Below, piece by piece: positions 8,075 through 18,044 of a stretch of 64,000 bases of DNA (its first letter is position 1; every line of letters starts with the position of its first letter). This DNA comes from an uncultured Pseudomonadales bacterium (GTDB lineage Bacteria; Pseudomonadota; Gammaproteobacteria; Pseudomonadales; Cellvibrionaceae): NCBI GenBank assembly GCA_947494095.1, contig CANLTI010000017.1, forward strand, positions 1-64,000, read 5' to 3'. The notes beneath the pieces were generated by a model. That model worked only from the letters and a program-made list of their open reading frames with translations, ran no database searches and was not told where the DNA came from. The position numbers and the translations under genes are program-made.

Positions 8075-8393
8075 TTAATTGGGTGGTTGTTAAAAGTCTT
8101 TCAAATCAACAACTTGGGATGTTTTGCTGGGTTGCCTCAGCAAGTGCGCGCATATTAAGGGGGTAGCCGCATGCTGTCAATAATTTTTTTAAAAAAAGAT
8201 GAAAATAGCGGGAATGGTTGTCTTGGCTAGCATTATGCCGATGTGGGTTAAGTGCTGGGCTAAGTGTGAGGTTTTGTGGCTGTGTTTGTGTGAGCCTAGC
8301 TCAAAAGGGGACGACAGGTTACACTGCGCGCCATTTTTAAGTGTTTGAGTTTAACGGCTTTGGCACATTATTTTGCAGTGAGTTAGGTTAAGT

Positions 8394-9239
8394 ATGCTGA
8401 TTAATTGGTACCCGGGCCATATGGAAAAAGCCCGAAAAGAAGTCAAAAAGATTATGCCCTCAGTCGATGTTGTCATCGAGGTGTTGGATGCGCGTTTACC
8501 CAACTCAAGCACTAACCCTATGATAGAGCAGCTGCGTGGCGATAAGCCTTACTTAAAGGTGTTGAGTAAGGCCGATTTGGCTGATCCCGAGATTACTGAG
8601 CAATGGTTGGCCTTTTGGCGTGAGCAGCGCAATACCGATGCGCTGGCTATCACCACGCAAAATGTGAGTATTGCCAGAACGATTCCTGATCGAGTCACTA
8701 AAATGGTACCCGAGCGCTCGCGTCGCTCGCTACCGATTAGTGCATTGATTTTGGGTATTCCGAACGTGGGTAAGTCAACGCTGATTAATACCTTGGTGGG
8801 GCGTAAAGTGGCGAGCGTGGGTAATGAGCCGGCTATTACTAAGGCACAGCAAAAAATCAAGGTCACCGATGACTTTGTGTTGATTGATACCCCAGGCATG
8901 ACATGGCCTGGCTCTAAAGATGAAATGATTAACTATCGCTTAGCGGCGGGCGGTGCAATAAGGGATACCGCGTTGGAGTACGATGATGTGGGTATTTTTG
9001 CAATGGATTACTTGCTGCAGCGTTACCCTCATTTGGTGGCTGACTATTTTAAGCTTAAGGATTTGTCGGATATTGCTTACAAGGCGTTAGAGCAAGTGGC
9101 TATGCGCCGAGGCTGTAAGCAAGGTAAACGTATTGACTTTACCCGTGCTGGCGAGCTGCTAGTGCGTGAGATGCGTGCCGGTAAGCTTGGGCGTATTAGT
9201 CTTGAAGAGCCTTTTGTAAGCTACCATCAGCGCGGTTAA
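8394..9239 (+). CDS. rbgA: Ribosome biogenesis GTPase RbgA/YlqF
   Basis: This is a 281-aa circularly permuted GTPase that acts late in assembly of the large ribosomal subunit. The permuted order is visible: the G4-like SKAD comes first (about residues 58-61), then G1 GIPNVGKST (about 122-130), then G3 DTPG (about 166-169). The N-terminus NWYPGHMEKARKE and the C-terminal helical domain are typical of the family. It is a single gene with a long 319-base leader back to the tRNA, in which I see no other feature. The ATG at 8394 directly precedes the conserved LINWYPGHM. Confidence 0.93.
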   Translation: MLINWYPGHMEKARKEVKKIMPSVDVVIEVLDARLPNSSTNPMIEQLRGDKPYLKVLSKADLADPEITEQWLAFWREQRNTDALAITTQNVSIARTIPDRVTKMVPERSRRSLPISALILGIPNVGKSTLINTLVGRKVASVGNEPAITKAQQKIKVTDDFVLIDTPGMTWPGSKDEMINYRLAAGGAIRDTALEYDDVGIFAMDYLLQRYPHLVADYFKLKDLSDIAYKALEQVAMRRGCKQGKRIDFTRAGELLVREMRAGKLGRISLEEPFVSYHQRG

Positions 9240-9252
9240 TACAGCCATGAGT

Positions 9253-9300
9253 GCTTAACACCTATTCATAGATTCGTTGATTAATAGATAGGTGTTAAGC
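9253..9300. terminator. Inverted repeat downstream of rbgA
   Basis: A 13-bp inverted repeat (GCTTAACACCTAT / ATAGGTGTTAAGC) with a 22-base loop, lying between the convergent rbgA and S9 peptidase genes. There is no T run, so its role as a terminator is uncertain. Confidence 0.45.
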
Positions 9301-9375
9301 GCTACTACTTGGGCGTAGGTTGGGCGTGTAATGTATAACGCTAATTAAACCGGTGCCAATAAGTGAGTGCTAGTG

Positions 9376-11415
9376 TTACAAATCAAACGTATCGGTATAA
9401 AATTGTTGCTCTGCTTCAAACAATGCAATAAGCGTAGCCGACTGCCTAAAGCCGTGACCTTCACCGGCAAAGGCTAAGTATTTAACCGCCACCCCCTTCT
9501 TTTGTGCGGCCTCTACAATGAGTTGTGCTTGTGAGGGCGGCACTATTTTATCGTCTAACCCTTGAGCGACCAAAATGGGGCAGTTGAGCTCGTCAATATG
9601 GTTGATGGGTGAGCGGGCTTTGTACAGTGCTTTTTGTGCAGGGTAGGGGCCTATCAGTTTGTCGAGGTAGTGGGCCTCAAATTTATGCGTGTCTTGTGCG
9701 AGTGTTTCTAGGTCGGCAATACCGTATAGGCTAACGCCGGCATTAAAGGTGTTGCGCAGGGTGAGTGCTGCCAGTACCGAGTACCCGCCGGCGCTCGAGC
9801 CTTTGATAATCTTTTGTTGTGGGTGTGCGAGGCCTTTGTTGGCCAAGTAGGTGGCTGCATGGCACAAGTCATCAACATCTTTTACCCCCCATTGGCCTAT
9901 TAAAGCATGACGATAAGTGCGGCCAAAGCCTGTACTACCACGGTAATTGACATCGGCTACGGCAAAACCGCGCTGTGTCCAGTATTGTATTTTACTGTTA
10001 AAGCTTGCCTCTGTGGCACCGGTTGGCCCGCCGTGCCCCAGTACAATAAGTGGTGGCTGGGTGCCGCTTGGTGCTTGATATTGGCTGTGAGTGGGCGGGT
10101 AGTACCACAGGTGGGCTTGCTGCTGATCGGTGGTATCAAACCAGTGGCTTTGTGGCTGGCTAATATCGTTGGCGGGAAGCTCTAGTTTGGCCTTTATTAA
10201 GGGGGTTATACGAGCGGCGACCGCTGGCTGTGCTTGTGCGGTATTGAGATCGGATGCTGTGTGGAGGTTGGCATTGAGATTGACAAGCGTTGGCACAGTG
10301 CTTTGCTGCAAACCTGCGCTAAGCATAACGGCTTGGCCATTGTGGCAGTGAATATGGCTAAAAACACTCTGCTCGGTTGTGATTGTTGTGTGTGTAGTGT
10401 TGAGAAGATTAGCGGTGATGAGCTGCCATGCGCCATTTTGGCTGGCGCTAATGAGCAGCGTACCATCACTCATAAAGCCCCAGTTTTGCATGCCAAAGGA
10501 CCATTGGGGGGTTGCGCAGTCGGCTTGGAGCTTAACAAGTGCTTGCTTGGGGTTTTGGCTGCTGTAAATATTCCACCACTCGTGTAGGTCGCTCACATAA
10601 TGTAGTACGTTGTTGGGGCTGTAGGCGGGCTGGCAAATGGCCTCATTGTGGTTATGGCCTGCTATGCAGGTCGCTTTTATAGTATCAAGTGTGCGGCCGC
10701 TTGCGCTGCCGGCATCGTATTTACGCGCTATAGCCTCTAAGCTGCTGCTTTGCCAATCAAGCTCCCATAAGGTGGTATTGTCCCAAGGCATGTGGGGGTG
10801 CTGCCATGAAATGTAGGCCAGCTTTAAGCCATTAGGCGCAATACATAGCCCCGCATAAAAGTCTTGCCCCTGGGCTAGGGTGTATTGTTTTTGGTGGGTG
10901 AGGTTGATCGCTACAATACTGGCGGCGGGGGCGGCTTGCGACCGAGTGAGGTCTTCACAAACAGCAAACAGCCATTGGCCATCAGGGTGCAGCGTAAGGT
11001 TGGCATAGCGGCATAGTGGTGTTTGAGTGATAGCGATGGGTGTTGAAGGTGTTGGCCAGTCAAAGCGGTAAATTTGTTGGTCGTGTGCGTTAACAAAAAA
11101 CACTTGATCAGCGTTAGCTGCAAAGGCGCCGCCGCCATATTCATGCGCTTTTGAGCGTATATCCCAAGGTGCCGGCAGTATGCTGGTGGGCGTACTGGCC
11201 GGTTGTGATGCGGCCTGAGCTTGCGGTGCTGGCGCAACAGTGGCGCACATGAGCGTTGTGCGACCACCTTCGGCGGGTACACTTTGTGGCCATAATACGG
11301 TTTGGTCTTTGGCCCATTTAGGCTCACCAAAGCGTAAAGCGCCTGCGGCGAGTGTGTTGGCGGTGAGTATGGAGGGCCAAGTGCCGTAGGGCTTGATTGC
11401 TTTTGGATGAGTCAC
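9376..11415 (-). CDS. S9-family prolyl oligopeptidase-like peptidase
   Basis: The protein has 679 aa and no signal peptide, so it is probably cytoplasmic. It would cleave short peptides, typically dipeptides or acylated residues. The N-terminal two thirds form the beta-propeller-like domain. The C-terminal alpha/beta hydrolase domain shows the nucleophile in KGSSAGGYS (about residue 538), the aspartate in GLDDKIVPP (about 622) and the histidine in GEGHGFR (about 654). The conserved GHGGPTGA oxyanion region precedes the nucleophile. It starts 36 bases after xthA on the same strand and is likely co-transcribed with it. Confidence 0.9.
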   Translation of the reverse strand: MTHPKAIKPYGTWPSILTANTLAAGALRFGEPKWAKDQTVLWPQSVPAEGGRTTLMCATVAPAPQAQAASQPASTPTSILPAPWDIRSKAHEYGGGAFAANADQVFFVNAHDQQIYRFDWPTPSTPIAITQTPLCRYANLTLHPDGQWLFAVCEDLTRSQAAPAASIVAINLTHQKQYTLAQGQDFYAGLCIAPNGLKLAYISWQHPHMPWDNTTLWELDWQSSSLEAIARKYDAGSASGRTLDTIKATCIAGHNHNEAICQPAYSPNNVLHYVSDLHEWWNIYSSQNPKQALVKLQADCATPQWSFGMQNWGFMSDGTLLISASQNGAWQLITANLLNTTHTTITTEQSVFSHIHCHNGQAVMLSAGLQQSTVPTLVNLNANLHTASDLNTAQAQPAVAARITPLIKAKLELPANDISQPQSHWFDTTDQQQAHLWYYPPTHSQYQAPSGTQPPLIVLGHGGPTGATEASFNSKIQYWTQRGFAVADVNYRGSTGFGRTYRHALIGQWGVKDVDDLCHAATYLANKGLAHPQQKIIKGSSAGGYSVLAALTLRNTFNAGVSLYGIADLETLAQDTHKFEAHYLDKLIGPYPAQKALYKARSPINHIDELNCPILVAQGLDDKIVPPSQAQLIVEAAQKKGVAVKYLAFAGEGHGFRQSATLIALFEAEQQFYTDTFDL

Positions 11416-11451
11416 ATGTGTGCCTATTTGTGTGAGGGGTTTGAGGGGCTT

Positions 11452-12273
11452 TTAAGCGCTAAAGGTCGCCCAAATTGGGCAGTGATCCGAGGGTTTATCC
11501 ATGCTGCGCACATCGTAGTCAATGCCTGTTGTGCTAAGCGTTTTAATGAGCGGCGCAGTAGCCAAAATAAGGTCAATGCGTAGGCCGCGCTTAGGTTCGC
11601 GATCAAACCCTTTGCTGCGGTAGTCAAACCAGCTGTAAAACGCTTGGCTTTGCGGGTTTTGTTGGCGATAGGTATCGACTAGGCCCCAGCTCAATAAGGT
11701 GTTGAGCCATTCGCGCTCTTCGGGTAAAAAGCTGCACTTTTGGGTGCGCAACCAGCGCTTGCGGTTATCTTCGCCAATACCAATGTCGATATCTTGATGT
11801 GAAATATTCATATCGCCCATCACAATCAATGACTCATCGGGGGTATGGTGTTGGGTGAGGTGGGTTTGTAAGTCGCGGTAAAATTTGGCTTTTGCGGGGT
11901 ATTTGGTGGGGTGCGTTTGCGACTCGCCCTGTGGGAAGTAACCATTGTATACGGTAACGTGCGTGTCATCAGGCATTTGTATGCGGGCACCAATAAAGCG
12001 CTTTTGGGCCTGTGCATCGTCACCGTCAAACCCTTTAACCGCCTTGTCAAATGTGAGTGACGCTTTGATCAGCAAGGCAACCCCGTAGTGTGTTTTTTGG
12101 CCGGTGAATATTGCGTTGTAGCCCATAGCTTGTATATCGGCTAAAGGAAAGTCGGCATCGGTGGCTTTGGTTTCTTGCAGGCCGATAACATCGGGGTGGT
12201 GGGTGTCGATAAGTGCTTGGAGCTGGTGAAGGCGCATGCGCACGCTGTTCACGTTAAAAGAGATGGCTATCAT
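11452..12273 (-). CDS. xthA: Exodeoxyribonuclease III
   Basis: A 273-aa member of the ExoIII/APE1 endonuclease-exonuclease family, which acts on abasic sites and 3'-blocked DNA ends in base excision repair. Visible motifs are [10 protein letters not shown] at the N-terminus, LQETK (metal-binding Glu), the [11 protein letters not shown] active-site region and [10 protein letters not shown] at the C-terminus with the catalytic Asp-His. Its length matches the family. It lies upstream of the S9 peptidase gene and downstream of a bidirectional hairpin. Confidence 0.94.
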   Translation of the reverse strand: MIAISFNVNSVRMRLHQLQALIDTHHPDVIGLQETKATDADFPLADIQAMGYNAIFTGQKTHYGVALLIKASLTFDKAVKGFDGDDAQAQKRFIGARIQMPDDTHVTVYNGYFPQGESQTHPTKYPAKAKFYRDLQTHLTQHHTPDESLIVMGDMNISHQDIDIGIGEDNRKRWLRTQKCSFLPEEREWLNTLLSWGLVDTYRQQNPQSQAFYSWFDYRSKGFDREPKRGLRIDLILATAPLIKTLSTTGIDYDVRSMDKPSDHCPIWATFSA

Positions 12274-12367
12274 GATGCTCGCTTCTAGGTGGTCAAAAAA
12301 GTAGGCGGGCTACTCTAGTGCGAGAAAGCGAGTGGGGCAAGTTTTTGGTGGGTAAAAAACGATAGAG

Positions 12368-12397
12368 ACGTACTGAGGCCTATCAGCCTCAGTACGT
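12368..12397. terminator. Bidirectional terminator between desaturase and xthA
   Basis: A perfect 12-bp stem (ACGTACTGAGGC / GCCTCAGTACGT) with a 6-base loop. It lies immediately after the desaturase stop, with T runs on both strands. Confidence 0.8.
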
Positions 12398-12402
12398 CGT
12401 TT

Positions 12403-13227
12403 TTAGGCTTTGCTGCTGCCGTCGGCATTAAAGTCTAAGGGGTGTGTTTCGAGTATTTTGCGTGTTTGGATGAGCTCTGAGGGTATTTTGTGTTTTACCT
12501 CTTCATGAAAGGCCGGTAGCTTTGACCAATGTAGGCCGCACTTTACATGATGTGCCGTATGGTAGCCTAAGTTCCAAGCGTACCAATTGTTGAGCGGGCT
12601 TTCGTCATTGCGAGTTGCTGCAAATTCATCTTGTGTGTCGAGCCCACGATGATGATCAACCGTTGCGTACACCAACAAAAATAATTGAATAATAATAGGG
12701 ATAATAAACAAAATGACCGCTTTTAGTGGCGCAAGTGCCACCAAGGTGGCCAGCAGTGTAAGGCAAATGGCAAAGCCCAACAAAAACTTCTTGAAAATTT
12801 TAGGGTGGCCTTTACCGACTTTAAAGATTTCGGGGTATATTTTTAAGGTGTTAATTACGGTGTATTCAACAGGCCCCATGACCGAGCCATCTTTGTGCTT
12901 CCATGAGCAGGTATCTTTTTTGGCATCGAGGTAATGCATGTGATGACCAATAGTGTGATGCAATACCCAGCCCCAAGGTCCAATACCAGTGTTTAAAAAT
13001 AGCCCAATTTCTAGTGCGCGGTTAGGGAGGTGTGCTTTGAATATAGGGAGGTGCTGATGGTTGTGGTTGACCGCAGAGACGGAGCCTTGTGGCGCGACAA
13101 GCAGTAAGGCAATGGCGGCAACAATATAAAGATTATCAATATAAACAAAGGTCGCTAGTTGAATGGCAACTAGGGTGAGCACAAGAGCGATAGCCCAGCG
13201 GTCTTGTTTGTATCTAAGTATTTGCAT
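12403..13227 (-). CDS. Membrane fatty acid desaturase
   Basis: An integral-membrane di-iron desaturase or related hydroxylase with the three histidine clusters of the family: HNHQH near residue 57, HHTIGHHMH near 90 and HTAHH near 222. Hydrophobic helices flank them (AIALVLTLVAIQLATFVYI; VILFIIPIIIQLFLLVYA). It would introduce a double bond or hydroxyl group into acyl chains and so affect membrane fluidity. The frame is open upstream to a TTG at 13263; I prefer the ATG at 13227 (MQILRYKQDRW). The 342 bases upstream to ispF show no convincing promoter or operator. Confidence 0.88.
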   Translation of the reverse strand: MQILRYKQDRWAIALVLTLVAIQLATFVYIDNLYIVAAIALLLVAPQGSVSAVNHNHQHLPIFKAHLPNRALEIGLFLNTGIGPWGWVLHHTIGHHMHYLDAKKDTCSWKHKDGSVMGPVEYTVINTLKIYPEIFKVGKGHPKIFKKFLLGFAICLTLLATLVALAPLKAVILFIIPIIIQLFLLVYATVDHHRGLDTQDEFAATRNDESPLNNWYAWNLGYHTAHHVKCGLHWSKLPAFHEEVKHKIPSELIQTRKILETHPLDFNADGSSKA

Positions 13228-13569
13228 GTAACAGGTGATCCGTATTGGTTTTTGTAGTCCCAATAAGCCTTAGCGCGGCCAATGAGCCTGCTTTAGGTTT
13301 ATCGGAGTGTTTAATAGTGCAGTATCGCTGAGGCATTAAACTAAATAGTAAGTACGAGTCGATGTTTTTAATTAATGCTCTGTGCTTTTTGAGTCAAAGT
13401 GTAGTACAGCCTCTCGTTTTACGTGTTTAAAGCCTGTAGTGATTCAAAGTGGTGCGCATTGTAGGGGGGTACTGGTGGAATTGCACGTGGTAATTTATGC
13501 CTATAAGGACCCAATTAAAGGCGAATAATTAGGTAGAATACGGCTTGTTTTTAAGATGAAGAGGTTATT

Positions 13570-14064
13570 GTGCAAAAAATGATAAAAATTGGTCAAGGCG
13601 TTGATGTGCACGCTTTTGGTGAAGGTGATAGCGTGGTACTCGGTGGCGTCACAATTGCCCACAATCGCGGCTTGGTTGCCCACTCTGATGGCGATGTTTT
13701 ACTGCATGCGGTATGTGATGCGCTGCTAGGCGCTTTGGGGTTGGGTGATATTGGTAAGCACTTTCCGGATACCGATGCACAGTATCAAGGGGCCGATAGC
13801 CGCGAGCTGTTACGCAGGGTATATACACTGGTAAAAGGTAAGGGTTATGTCATCGGTAACCTAGACTGCACGATCGTGGCTGAGACACCTAAAATGTCAC
13901 CCCATATCTCAGCGATCAATCAAAATTTGGCGCAAGACCTTGAATGCAGTGTTGAGCAAGTGAACTCCAAGGCGACCACCACCGAAAAGCTAGGCTTTAA
14001 TGGGCGCAAAGAAGGTATTACTGCGCTGTGTGTTGTCCTGTTGGCACCCAAGGTGGATCGATGA
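13570..14064 (+). CDS. ispF: 2-C-methyl-D-erythritol 2,4-cyclodiphosphate synthase
   Basis: IspF converts CDP-methylerythritol 2-phosphate to the cyclodiphosphate in the MEP isoprenoid pathway. The 164-aa protein has the metal ligands in GVDVHAF and [13 protein letters not shown], the [11 protein letters not shown] loop and the [10 protein letters not shown] motif. The usual YDVH reads VDVH here. The GTG at 13570 follows a good Shine-Dalgarno (GAAGAGG). An ATG three codons downstream is an alternative start. Unlike in most gammaproteobacteria it is not next to ispD, which lies 32 kb away. Its stop overlaps the next ATG (ATGA). Confidence 0.95.
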   Translation: MQKMIKIGQGVDVHAFGEGDSVVLGGVTIAHNRGLVAHSDGDVLLHAVCDALLGALGLGDIGKHFPDTDAQYQGADSRELLRRVYTLVKGKGYVIGNLDCTIVAETPKMSPHISAINQNLAQDLECSVEQVNSKATTTEKLGFNGRKEGITALCVVLLAPKVDR

Positions 14065-14366
14065 AGCTAATTTATACACATCAAAATGCTATTTTGGTTC
14101 AAAACGCCAAAAATATGCTAATCAATGAGGGGCTGTCAGTTGCCCTAAAAAACGAACATTTAGCGGGCGGCATGGGTGAGTTATCGGCCATTGATGGCTG
14201 GTTGGAGCTATGGTTGCTAGAGGAAAAAGACGAGGCTCGAGCCCTGGCTGTTTTACAGTGCCTAGATGAGCCCGAGGTGCGCGCTGATTGGCAGTGCACC
14301 TATTGCCGCGAAACAAACTATCCCTCTTTTGGCTTGTGTTGGAATTGCCAGCAGCGTAAAAAATAA
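14061..14366 (+). CDS. DUF2007-type putative signal-transducing protein
   Basis: A 101-aa protein that starts at an ATG overlapping the ispF stop, so it is translationally coupled. Residues 1-70 resemble the DUF2007 domain ([24 protein letters not shown]...). The C-terminus has a zinc-ribbon-like CTYC...CWNC pair. The function of the family is not established. An ORF extension upstream into ispF is ignored because the ATGA overlap and homology place the start here. Confidence 0.8.
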   Translation: MKLIYTHQNAILVQNAKNMLINEGLSVALKNEHLAGGMGELSAIDGWLELWLLEEKDEARALAVLQCLDEPEVRADWQCTYCRETNYPSFGLCWNCQQRKK

Positions 14367-14433
14367 ACCAAACATTGTACACTTTGGCGCATGAGCTAAG
14401 CTTCTAAAGTCTCTTTATCAATAAGGCTGGAGA

Positions 14434-16059
14434 ATGTTGAGCTCATTGCGCCATTTTTTACGCTCGTGGAAAGCCAAATTATTACTGTTATGTTTGTTTG
14501 CTCTGCTTAATAGTGTGATTGTAGGCAGTATTATGGCTTACAGCTTGAGCGGGCAAAGCCGACAAGTCGCGGGTTCTTTGTCGGTGTTTTCTGGGCGCCA
14601 AAGTGAAGCGGTTAATGTACTCAGTGCACTGCTTAATTTTAATAAAGCCCTACAAGAGGCCATTGCCGCCAATGAACCCCAGCGCATTCGCGCGCTTACC
14701 GTATCGGCTATTCGATATGCTTCAGTGGTCGAAGAAAAAATTCATAATTTAGTGGTTGTAAGCCCTGACAACCGATCGGCAAAGCAACTTGAAAAAGAAT
14801 ATAAAAAAACCAAAATATTACAGCTTAAAGTGATTGGCTTGGCCAAAAAGAATAAAGATGCCCAAGCGCTAGATGCCATTTTAAATATGGCCGATGTTAA
14901 TTCGCAACTGCTGCGCTTAGCCGAGCTCAGTATTGCCGATGAGTTAATGGTTCTTAATCGTGTGATTGCCGAAAACAAACAAAAAAATGTTCAATTAATA
15001 CAGTTTTTAATTGTTGTAACGTTGGTGAGTTTGGTTGTGCTTTTAGGTTACGCGCTGTATTTAATGAAAAAACTGCTCAATGGTTTTGTCAGTATTCGCA
15101 GCGCAATGACAGAGTTTGAGCGCGGTAATTTAACCCCGCCGTTAAGTTACAGGTATCAAGATGAGTTAGGTTGTACAATTGCTTTGTTAAATAAAGCGCT
15201 AGAAAAGGTACAGCTCATTGTGCGCGGTATTATTTTTCAAATAGAAATTCTTAATAAAAACTCTCATGCACTAGAAGATGTCTCTAATAATACGAGAAGC
15301 CAATCGAAAGAGGTTTATCAGCAAATTTGTCGTATTGATGAAAAAATTGATGAGCTTAATGGTACTTCACGCGATGTGGATACGCATTTAGATACTAGCA
15401 TTCAAAGCTCAAAATTGGCATCTGCTACGTGCATGCAGTCGAGTGAAGATATTCAGGCTACCTTCGAAAGTTTTAATCGCTTCAAACAAGAGATGAGCGC
15501 AGCAGCCCAAAAAACGAGTAAATTATCGGCCTCGGCAAAAACAATTACCGAAATTACCGCAACGATTCGCGACATATCAGAGCAAACAAATTTGCTTGCA
15601 TTAAATGCCGCCATTGAAGCGGCCCGAGCTGGTGAGCAAGGGCGCGGCTTTGCCGTTGTTGCCGATGAGGTAAGAACATTGGCGCAGCGATCGAGTTCCG
15701 CCGTTGAGGAAATATCGGGCTTGGCAGCAAATATGCGAGATAACGTTGATAGTGCCGTTGAGGCCTTGGCCAAGGCCAGTACAGTGATTGATACCAATGT
15801 GAGCAGTTTGTCGCATGCCTCTGATAGCACCATTAACGCGAGCCAAAACGCAGATAAAACTTTGGCATCTATTGAGTTATTACAGGCGTTAAATGCTGCA
15901 CAAATTAAAGCGATTAATGAGATATTAACGTCGTCCAAATATTTATCTCAAGTTTCAAATAGCAGTCATCAAAGTGTTGAAAACTTAGATGAACTGTCTA
16001 TTCAGCTGGCTAATATTAGCCGAAGTTTAACAACTGCTATTGCACACTTTAAAGGTTAG
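14434..16059 (+). CDS. Methyl-accepting chemotaxis protein
   Basis: A 541-aa transmembrane chemoreceptor. TM1 lies at about 16-36. A helical periplasmic sensor of about 145 residues follows. TM2 is at about 185-210 ([23 protein letters not shown] in part), then HAMP, then a cytoplasmic signalling domain. The hairpin tip sequence [19 protein letters not shown], which binds CheA/CheW, is near residue 382. There is no C-terminal CheR-binding pentapeptide. The start at 14434 follows GGCTGGAGA. The gene ends 7 bases before a di-heme peroxidase gene and may share its operon with three redox genes. Confidence 0.93.
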   Translation: MLSSLRHFLRSWKAKLLLLCLFALLNSVIVGSIMAYSLSGQSRQVAGSLSVFSGRQSEAVNVLSALLNFNKALQEAIAANEPQRIRALTVSAIRYASVVEEKIHNLVVVSPDNRSAKQLEKEYKKTKILQLKVIGLAKKNKDAQALDAILNMADVNSQLLRLAELSIADELMVLNRVIAENKQKNVQLIQFLIVVTLVSLVVLLGYALYLMKKLLNGFVSIRSAMTEFERGNLTPPLSYRYQDELGCTIALLNKALEKVQLIVRGIIFQIEILNKNSHALEDVSNNTRSQSKEVYQQICRIDEKIDELNGTSRDVDTHLDTSIQSSKLASATCMQSSEDIQATFESFNRFKQEMSAAAQKTSKLSASAKTITEITATIRDISEQTNLLALNAAIEAARAGEQGRGFAVVADEVRTLAQRSSSAVEEISGLAANMRDNVDSAVEALAKASTVIDTNVSSLSHASDSTINASQNADKTLASIELLQALNAAQIKAINEILTSSKYLSQVSNSSHQSVENLDELSIQLANISRSLTTAIAHFKG

Positions 16060-16066
16060 TTAGGTC

Positions 16067-17209
16067 ATGCTTATGAATTACATTAAAAAAATACTCTCTG
16101 GATGGTGTGCTGCTGGATTTGCCGGTACCGCTGCCGGTGTTGTTGGTATTGCAGGTATTGTTGGTACTGTAGGTGTCATTAGTGCCTTTACTGTAGCCAG
16201 CGCTTTACCGGCCTATGCCAATAGTGTGTTGGATGGGCAAATGGTCTTTAGTGCTGGCCATGCATCACTGCAGCATTGGTTATTGCCTGTTAGCCCCGAG
16301 CACCCCGACGATAATAAACCAACGGCCGCAAGAATCGCGCTGGGTAAACAGTTGTTTTTTGACCCCCGCTTAAGTGGTGATAGTAATATGTCATGTGCCA
16401 GCTGCCATCACCCTAGCTTGGGCTGGGGTGATGCTTTGCCGACAGGGCGTGGTGCCAAAAGTGAAACTTTAGCGCGAGCCACCCCGACCGTTATTAATAC
16501 CGGCTATAACCCTATTCAAATGTGGGATGGGCGCAAAAAAACCTTAGAAGAGCAAGCGTTAGGGCCCATAACGGCCAAGCAAGAAATGAATATGGACCTC
16601 ACCGTTTTACTTGACTTTTTAAAGGCTAATAAAGGGTATCAAAAAGCCTTTGCCGATGCCTACGAGGATCAGCCGTTAACTCCGGAGCTTGTAGCAAAAG
16701 CCATTGCTAGCTATGAGCGAACAGTGATAAGCCGTAATTCTCATTTTGATCGCTGGGTGCAAGGCGATAGTGGGGCTATGACGGCGCAACAAATAAGAGG
16801 TTTTAAATTATTTGTAGACCCAGCTAAAGGGAACTGTAGCGTGTGCCATAGCGCGCCTAACTTTACCGATAATGGGTTTCATAATTTAGGTTTAGCCTCT
16901 TTTGGCGATGCAAAACCAGATTTAGGGCGTTACACCGAAAAGCCTATTCGCATGATGAAAGGTGCGTTTAAAACACCCACCTTGCGTGAAATTACCCGCA
17001 CGGCGCCTTATTTTCATGACGGCTCTGCCAGCACGCTAGAGGCTGTTATGACGCATTATATCGTGGGCGGTGTGGTTAAAACCAATGTATCCCCTAATCT
17101 AAAAGCGCTCACCCTAACGGCGCAAGAATCGGCTGATATTGTGGCTTTTTTGCAGGCATTAGAGTCCCCGTTTGTTGAAGTAGCCCTGCCGCAGTTGCCG
17201 TTACATTAA
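16067..17209 (+). CDS. Di-heme cytochrome c peroxidase (CcpA/MauG family)
   Basis: A 380-aa periplasmic protein with a long Gly/Ala/Val-rich signal sequence that ends near ALPAYA. It has two heme c attachment motifs, CASCH near residue 109 and CSVCH near 255, the hallmark of bacterial di-heme peroxidases. The family motifs LGKQLFFDPRLS, NPIQMWDGR and KTPTLREITRTAPYFHDG are present. It would reduce peroxide with electrons from small c-type cytochromes or cupredoxins. Both kinds of donor are encoded directly downstream. Confidence 0.92.
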   Translation: MLMNYIKKILSGWCAAGFAGTAAGVVGIAGIVGTVGVISAFTVASALPAYANSVLDGQMVFSAGHASLQHWLLPVSPEHPDDNKPTAARIALGKQLFFDPRLSGDSNMSCASCHHPSLGWGDALPTGRGAKSETLARATPTVINTGYNPIQMWDGRKKTLEEQALGPITAKQEMNMDLTVLLDFLKANKGYQKAFADAYEDQPLTPELVAKAIASYERTVISRNSHFDRWVQGDSGAMTAQQIRGFKLFVDPAKGNCSVCHSAPNFTDNGFHNLGLASFGDAKPDLGRYTEKPIRMMKGAFKTPTLREITRTAPYFHDGSASTLEAVMTHYIVGGVVKTNVSPNLKALTLTAQESADIVAFLQALESPFVEVALPQLPLH

Positions 17210-17246
17210 GCGCATTATATTGATAATGTATTAATTGGAGTGTTTT

Positions 17247-17576
17247 ATGAAAACCTTGAAATTTATTGCGTTAACCGTGGGTATTAGCGGTATGGGCTTT
17301 GCGGCTACTTTGTGTGCTGAGGTCTTTGAAGTGGGCCAAAAAAATAAAGCATTTACGCAAAAAACGCTGGTTGTTAAAGTGGGCGATACGGTGTCTTTTA
17401 AAAACGAAGATGCATTTTTTCATAATGTGTTTAGCTTATCGGATGCGAAGTTATTTGATTTGGGCTCTTATCCGCAAGGAGTCGCACGTGATGTAACTTT
17501 TGATGTGGCGGGTGAAGTTGAGGTTGAATGCGCAGTGCACCCTGAAATGCTTATGACTATAACGGTGCAACAATAG
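17247..17576 (+). CDS. Periplasmic cupredoxin (plastocyanin/MauL-like)
   Basis: A 109-aa blue-copper-type electron carrier. After a signal peptide that ends near CAEV, the type-1 copper ligands are His in FFHNVF, Cys in EVECAVHPEM, the His two positions on, and the final Met. I start it at ATG 17247 (MKTLKF), six bases after TTGGAG, rather than at the in-frame ATG at 17235. Its stop overlaps the GTG of the next gene. It is the likely electron donor or acceptor for the neighbouring peroxidase and cytochrome. Confidence 0.88.
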   Translation: MKTLKFIALTVGISGMGFAATLCAEVFEVGQKNKAFTQKTLVVKVGDTVSFKNEDAFFHNVFSLSDAKLFDLGSYPQGVARDVTFDVAGEVEVECAVHPEMLMTITVQQ

Positions 17577-17998
17577 TGATTATTCAATACAAACCTTATG
17601 GTGTTTGTTGCCGTGTATTATTGCGTGTCGTTTGCTTGGGTATGGCTTGTGTGAGTGCCCCGGCAGCGTTAGGGGTTGAGGTTCCGGCTCAAGCTGAGGT
17701 GAAGCAAAAGAGTCAGCCGGTTAAGGGCGCTCAAGGGGGTGATATTTATCGGGCTAATTGCGTGCTTTGCCACGGTGAAAAAGGCTTAGGTGATGGCCGT
17801 ATGGCGAAAGTAATCACAGCACCACCGCCGGCTAATCTAACAAAAAGCCAGCGCTCTAAGGCCTATATGAAAAAAATCATTACCTATGGCGGAGGTATAA
17901 TGGGCCGCTCGCCACAAATGCCAGTGTGGGGGCAAGAGCTAGACGAGCAGCAAATTAAAGCGGTTGTCGATTATATTTATCGTTTAAGGGAGCGCTAG
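17576..17998 (+). CDS. Class I cytochrome c
   Basis: A 140-aa secreted mono-heme cytochrome. The hydrophobic leader ends near APAALGVEV. The heme motif is CVLCHGEKGLGDG. A distal Met ligand is likely in RSPQMPVWGQEL. The C-terminal helix VVDYIYRLRER is typical. The GTG start overlaps the stop of the cupredoxin gene (TAGTG), so the two are translationally coupled. It closes the redox cluster and is followed by a palindromic repeat. Confidence 0.9.
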   Translation: MIIQYKPYGVCCRVLLRVVCLGMACVSAPAALGVEVPAQAEVKQKSQPVKGAQGGDIYRANCVLCHGEKGLGDGRMAKVITAPPPANLTKSQRSKAYMKKIITYGGGIMGRSPQMPVWGQELDEQQIKAVVDYIYRLRER

Positions 17999-18044
17999 TG
18001 GGGTATGAGGGGCGAGGCAATAATAGCTTGTCCAATTAGCGAGC

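Noticed and set aside
13264-13569. Regulatory palindrome between the desaturase and ispF
   Set aside because: No inverted repeat or good promoter pair stood out; only a weak TAGAAT near 13532.
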